From positions 1,240,001 through 1,304,000 of the forward strand of contig NZ_HG938354.1 of the NCBI RefSeq assembly GCF_000731315.1: a stretch of DNA of 64,000 nt, given 5' to 3'. Shown here in pieces: positions 60,654 through 64,000 of the stretch (position 1 is the first letter of the stretch; every line of letters starts with the position of its first letter). The DNA comes from Neorhizobium galegae bv. orientalis str. HAMBI 540. Lineage in GTDB: Bacteria; Pseudomonadota; Alphaproteobacteria; Rhizobiales; Rhizobiaceae. A program made the position numbers and the translations under genes. Under the pieces are notes generated by a model that had not been told where the DNA came from, did no database searches, and worked only from the letters and a program-made list of their open reading frames with translations.

Positions 60654-61592
60654 CTATTTTTTGCGGTCGATCAGTTGCACGACGAGGCCGATCGGGCCGG
60701 TCCGCCACCAATTTCTGTGTCCCTTTTCGCGACCTGAGCGGCCGAGGCCCTGTGTGATGCGATCCAGTACGATGGCCAGCATCACGATCCCAAGGCCGCC
60801 GACGATCGCCTTGCCGGCATCGAGCCGACCCATGGCGCGCAGGACTTCGTTGCCCAGGCCACGAACCGAGATCATCGAGGCGATGACCACCATTGACAGG
60901 GACAGCATGATGGTCTGGTTGAGGCCGGCAAAAATGGTCGGCGTCGCCATGGGCAACTCAACCTTGAACATGATCTGCGCCGGCGTTGCGCCGAAGGCCC
61001 GTGCCGCTTCCACCACGCTTTGATTGACCGAGCGGATGCCAAGCGACGTCAGACGGATCAGAGGCGCGAGCGAGAAGATGATCGTAACCAGCACGCCAGC
61101 GACATTGCCGATTCCGATCAGCATCACGACCGGCACGAGATAAACGAAGGCTGGGATGGTCTGCATCGTATCGAGAACGGGCCGAAGCAGGGCTTCGAAG
61201 CGATCGCTCTTGCCGGCCAGGATGCCGAGCGGCAGCCCGATTGCGACGGCAAGCACGACGGCGGCGACCACAATGGCGAGGGTCGTCATCGCCAGCGGCC
61301 ATGCCTCCGGGGACAAAAGCCCGAGAACGGTCAGCGCGACGGCCACATAGACCGCCGTCCGGCGTCCCGCCGCCTGCCAAGCGATCAGGACAATGACGAA
61401 CAGCATGATCAGCGGCGGTACTGCGTGAAACGTGCGCTCGATGCCTTGGATCAGCCCGTCGAAGAAGAATTTGAACGGCTGGATCGCCTCTCGATGGTCG
61501 ATCGCCCATTGCTTGATGCCATCGGAACGGCCGGCAATGTTCAGGTCGATGCTTTCGAACGGATTGAGCCAGTTGGAGCTTTCGTCGGCCAT
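60654..61592 (-). CDS. proW: Glycine betaine/proline-type ABC transporter permease
   Basis: A 312-residue permease with the ProW pattern: a long N-terminus (NWLNPFESIDLNIAGRSDGIKQW), a membrane region starting PPLIMLFVIVLIAW, PVLDTMQTIPAFVYLVPVVMLIGIG, and the loop VVEAARAFGATPAQIMFKVELPMA. It is somewhat shorter than E. coli ProW. Its ATG overlaps the proV stop by one base, so translation is coupled. Confidence 0.92.
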   Translation of the reverse strand: MADESSNWLNPFESIDLNIAGRSDGIKQWAIDHREAIQPFKFFFDGLIQGIERTFHAVPPLIMLFVIVLIAWQAAGRRTAVYVAVALTVLGLLSPEAWPLAMTTLAIVVAAVVLAVAIGLPLGILAGKSDRFEALLRPVLDTMQTIPAFVYLVPVVMLIGIGNVAGVLVTIIFSLAPLIRLTSLGIRSVNQSVVEAARAFGATPAQIMFKVELPMATPTIFAGLNQTIMLSLSMVVIASMISVRGLGNEVLRAMGRLDAGKAIVGGLGIVMLAIVLDRITQGLGRSGREKGHRNWWRTGPIGLVVQLIDRKK

Positions 61593-62680
61593 CAGTGGCT
61601 CCTCCGCTGTACAGAACCGATCTCCTGGCGCCCCTGGATGCCTCTCAGCAGGCCATCCTTGGTCACCACGCCGACGATGGCGTCGTCCGCCTTGACCAGA
61701 GTGGGATGGCTGGTGCCGATGGAGAGGTCGACCAGCGTGTTGAGCTTGTCGTCGGGATGGGCGACCGGCCAGGCGGCTGTCTCCTGGCCGGGATTGAGCT
61801 GGCGATATTGCTCGAAGGGCTGCATGACCTTGGCGGCCGTGACGAGATCGAGCTTGGAAATGCCGCCGACGAAATCCGCCACGTAATCGTCCGCCGGCTG
61901 GGTGACGATTTCTTCCGGCGTGCCGACCTGAACGAGCACGCCATCGCGCATGATCGCGATGCGGTCACCGATGCGAATCGCCTCGTCGAGATCGTGGGTG
62001 ATGAAGACCGTCGTCTTGTGCAGTTCGGCCGAGAGCTGCATGAATTGGCCCTGCAACTGCCGACGGATCAGTGGATCAAGGGCGGAAAACGGCTCGTCCA
62101 TCAGAAGGATCGACGGATTGGCGGCAATTGCGCGGGCCAGACCGACGCGCTGCTGCATGCCGCCGGACAGTTCGTCGGGGTATTTCAGGTCCCAGCCCGT
62201 CAGCTCGACAGTTTCGATCGCCTGGCGGGCGACCTCACGCCGCTTCTCTTCCGGTACGCCACGGACTTCAAGAGCGAAGGCCACGTTGTCGCGCACGTTT
62301 CTGTGCGGCATCAGCGCCATGTTCTGGAACACCATGCCGATCTTTTCGGCGCGCAACTGTCTGAGTTCCTTCGGCCCCATCGCATTGACGTTCCGGCCCT
62401 CTATATAGACCGCGCCGTCCGTGGGCTCGATTAGCCGATTGATATGGCGGATGAGCGTGGATTTCCCAGAGCCGCTCAGCCCCATGATACAGAAGATCTC
62501 CCCGCGCCCGACGCTGAAACTGGCGTCGCGCACGCCGACGACACAGTCGAGCTTATCGCGGATGTCGGTTTTCGACAGCTGGCCCGACTTGATGGATTGG
62601 ATTGCCTGCTTGGCCCGTCCGCCAAAGACTTTCCAGATGCCCTCACATCTGATCACTGCTTCCTGAGGCTGCTTATTCAT
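61592..62680 (-). CDS. proV: Glycine betaine/proline-type ABC transporter ATP-binding protein
   Basis: A 362-residue ATPase with the ProV-specific N-terminal extension, Walker A GLSGSGKST (67-75), signature LSGGMQQRVGLARAI, Walker B ILLMDEPFSALDPL, and a C-terminal CBS-like region (ADDAIVGVVTKDGLLRG) that in OpuA/ProV proteins senses ionic strength. It is the first gene of the operon and divergent from a GntR regulator gene. Confidence 0.93.
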   Translation of the reverse strand: MNKQPQEAVIRCEGIWKVFGGRAKQAIQSIKSGQLSKTDIRDKLDCVVGVRDASFSVGRGEIFCIMGLSGSGKSTLIRHINRLIEPTDGAVYIEGRNVNAMGPKELRQLRAEKIGMVFQNMALMPHRNVRDNVAFALEVRGVPEEKRREVARQAIETVELTGWDLKYPDELSGGMQQRVGLARAIAANPSILLMDEPFSALDPLIRRQLQGQFMQLSAELHKTTVFITHDLDEAIRIGDRIAIMRDGVLVQVGTPEEIVTQPADDYVADFVGGISKLDLVTAAKVMQPFEQYRQLNPGQETAAWPVAHPDDKLNTLVDLSIGTSHPTLVKADDAIVGVVTKDGLLRGIQGRQEIGSVQRRSH

Positions 62681-62724
62681 TCACCCCGTTCCCATTTGTT
62701 GTTTTTAGTCTTACAACATAAATA

Positions 62725-62738
62725 TTGTCAGTAGACAA
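62725..62738. promoter_or_regulatory. Inverted repeat TTGTC-N4-GACAA, probable GntR operator
   Basis: TTGTC (62725-62729) and GACAA (62734-62738) are perfect arms in the divergent proV-gntR region. The neighbourhood is AT-rich and repeats the TTGT/ACAA theme (TTGTTG near 62697, ACAACA near 62714). It is a good candidate for the site through which the divergent GntR regulator controls both directions. Confidence 0.6.
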
Positions 62739-62804
62739 CATGTATTATGCTAGGCTACAGAGAACACAGATAGGGCGCAGGGCAAACCTGTGTGAGGAAA
62801 CCCA

Positions 62805-63512
62805 ATGATCCGCGAACCCAAGCGCAACAAACTGAATTGCCTTGAAGACCTGCGCCGCCGAATCCTGACCGAGGCGCTTGAGCCCGGCAGCTATCTTGAT
62901 GAGACCGAAATTTCGGAGGCTTACGGCATATCGCGCCCGCCGTTGCGCGAACTTCTGCGTCAGCTGGCCGGTGAAGGCTATGTGATCCTTCACGAAAACC
63001 GCGGCGCGCAGGTTGCACCGATGACGCACAAGACGCTGCGCAACTTCTTCATCGCCGCGCCGATGATCTACGCGGCCATTGGCCGATTGGCGGCTCAGAA
63101 TGCGACTACAGCGCAGATCATGCGCCTCAAGGACACGCAGCTGATGTTCCGCGCAGCGATCCGCGATGGGAATACCGAGCAGCGGACCCTGACGAACGAG
63201 CGCTTTCACTCGATCATGGGCGAGATGGCCGACAACGAGTTTCTGATGCCGAGCCTGAGGCGCCTGCTGATCGATCATGCGCGCATCGGCATGATTTTCT
63301 ACAACACGCGCCGGCCGGAACTGGCCGATCAGCGCGCAGTCGCGGTCGAGCAGCACGATCAATTCATTAGGCTGATCGAGGAGCACGACGCAGATGGCTG
63401 CGCCGACCTCGCCATAGCGCATTGGGAGCTTTCGCGCGCCCAGATCGAAAGTTTCGTCGCGCCAGCATCCTTCTTCGTCCCGCTGGGGCGAGTACCTGAC
63501 AGTATGCCATGA
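62805..63512 (+). CDS. GntR family (FCD) transcriptional regulator
   Basis: A 235-residue regulator with a GntR winged helix (LEDLRRRILTEALEPGSYLDETEISEAYGISRPPLRELLRQLAGEGYV, ~12-60) and an FCD domain with putative metal ligands in NERFHSIMGEMADN and later histidines. It is divergent from proVWX and directly followed (10 bases) by a DapA-like gene, so it may control both uptake and a catabolic lyase. Confidence 0.9.
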   Translation: MIREPKRNKLNCLEDLRRRILTEALEPGSYLDETEISEAYGISRPPLRELLRQLAGEGYVILHENRGAQVAPMTHKTLRNFFIAAPMIYAAIGRLAAQNATTAQIMRLKDTQLMFRAAIRDGNTEQRTLTNERFHSIMGEMADNEFLMPSLRRLLIDHARIGMIFYNTRRPELADQRAVAVEQHDQFIRLIEEHDADGCADLAIAHWELSRAQIESFVAPASFFVPLGRVPDSMP

Positions 63513-63522
63513 GGAGCATTTC

Positions 63523-64000
63523 ATGAAATTCGAGGGGATCTACACGCCGGTCATTACCCCGCATCGCGGCGACGGTTCGATCGATCGCGATGCCTTTGCC
63601 AAGATGATCGAATACCTGGTTGCGTCAGGCGTCCACGGCATCATCAATGGCGGTTCGACCGGCGAGTACTACGCCCAGTCGATGGATGAGCGGATCGAGT
63701 TGGCGACACTTGCCAAGGAAATCATCGGCGACCGCGTCGCGCTGATCATCGGCACCGGAGCCATCAGGCTTCAGGATTCGATCCAGGTGGCGGAGACGGC
63801 GGCAAAAATCGGCGCCTCTGCAATCCTCGTCGGATCCCCTCCCTATGCCGTGCCGACCGAGCGGGAAAATGCCCTGAACGCGCTGGCGATCGACCGTGCT
63901 GCCGATCTCCCGATCATGCTCTACAACTACCCCGGCCGCATGGGCATTAACATGGGCGAGGAATTCCTCGACCGCGTCGGCCGCAGCCGCAACTTCCGCG
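63523..64000 (+). CDS. Dihydrodipicolinate synthase family protein, 3' end beyond the window
   Basis: The first 159 codons of a DapA-superfamily aldolase (MKFEGIYTPVITPHRGDGSIDRD). The phosphate/carboxylate loop reads GGSTGEYY (~44-51), close to the canonical GTTGE, and the catalytic tyrosine lies in LYNYPGRMG (~140). The Schiff-base lysine would lie past the window edge. GAGGAG stands six bases before the ATG. It is co-transcribed with the GntR gene. Possible roles include hydroxyproline or other keto-acid breakdown, but the visible part does not decide. Confidence 0.88.
   Translation, partial: MKFEGIYTPVITPHRGDGSIDRDAFAKMIEYLVASGVHGIINGGSTGEYYAQSMDERIELATLAKEIIGDRVALIIGTGAIRLQDSIQVAETAAKIGASAILVGSPPYAVPTERENALNALAIDRAADLPIMLYNYPGRMGINMGEEFLDRVGRSRNFR

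Noticed and set aside
1..64000. CRISPR arrays, rRNA, tRNA, prophage or replication genes
   Set aside because: No regularly spaced repeats, no recognisable RNA genes, no phage structural genes and no repABC or parAB-like genes were seen on either strand.

Overview
The window looks like part of a large accessory replicon (megaplasmid or chromid) or accessory chromosomal region of a Rhizobiaceae alphaproteobacterium (Rhizobium/Agrobacterium/Neorhizobium type). The evidence is the high GC content, the density of ABC importers and GntR/LacI/IclR/LysR regulators, a DUF982 protein, a rhizobial-type mosaic palindrome, an IS6-family element and a dnaE2 remnant. No rRNA, tRNA, CRISPR array or replication origin was seen. 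Family names are from recognition of motifs and protein sequence; nothing was searched.

Layout. 1-8.4 kb: the 3' end of an M20 amidohydrolase, a YciI-like protein, a decayed dnaE2, then a sugar-acid module (MFS transporter, DapA-like aldolase, divergent LacI regulator with a perfect palindromic operator), small proteins and a frameshifted IS6 element. 8.5-18.9 kb: a minus-strand operon with a Dpp/Opp-type importer, an SDR, a cytoplasmic penicillin-acylase-family hydrolase and a polysaccharide-deacetylase-family hydrolase, divergent from an IclR regulator. 18.9-28.5 kb: a shikimate/quinate catabolic locus. It holds an AroE-like dehydrogenase, a type II dehydroquinate dehydratase, a QsuB-type fused 3-dehydroshikimate dehydratase, a Gfo/Idh oxidoreductase, a complete polar-amino-acid-type ABC importer and two tandem GntR regulators. 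A second aroQ copy at one edge is dead. 29.1-35.9 kb: an arabinofuranoside locus (ArsR-like regulator with a large extra domain, GH51 arabinofuranosidase, CUT1 sugar importer). 36.9-49.9 kb: a peptide or modified-amino-acid catabolic operon (proline iminopeptidase, S9 peptidase, AbgB-like M20 hydrolase, a second Dpp-type importer, a class-C beta-lactamase-fold hydrolase, MmgE/PrpD) with a convergent LysR gene. 50-57 kb: a gene graveyard with pieces of an SDR, FecR, a hydantoin/Asp-Glu racemase, a hypothetical gene with an in-frame amber codon, and an ornithine cyclodeaminase. Among them are an HxlR regulator, a FabMG-like protein, DUF4168 and DUF309 proteins. 57-64 kb: a GlxA-type regulator, two SDRs, a ProXWV glycine-betaine-type importer, a divergent GntR regulator and the 5' end of another DapA-like gene.

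How it fits together. Most of the window is self-contained 'importer + hydrolase/dehydrogenase + regulator' cassettes for plant or rhizosphere compounds. The most interesting is the shikimate/quinate cassette. It pairs the three enzymes that would turn quinate/shikimate into protocatechuate with a dedicated importer of a class normally used for amino acids, and its dehydroquinate dehydratase has two altered active-site positions. Perfect hairpins follow or flank the substrate-binding-protein genes of several cassettes, as expected where the binding protein must be made in excess.
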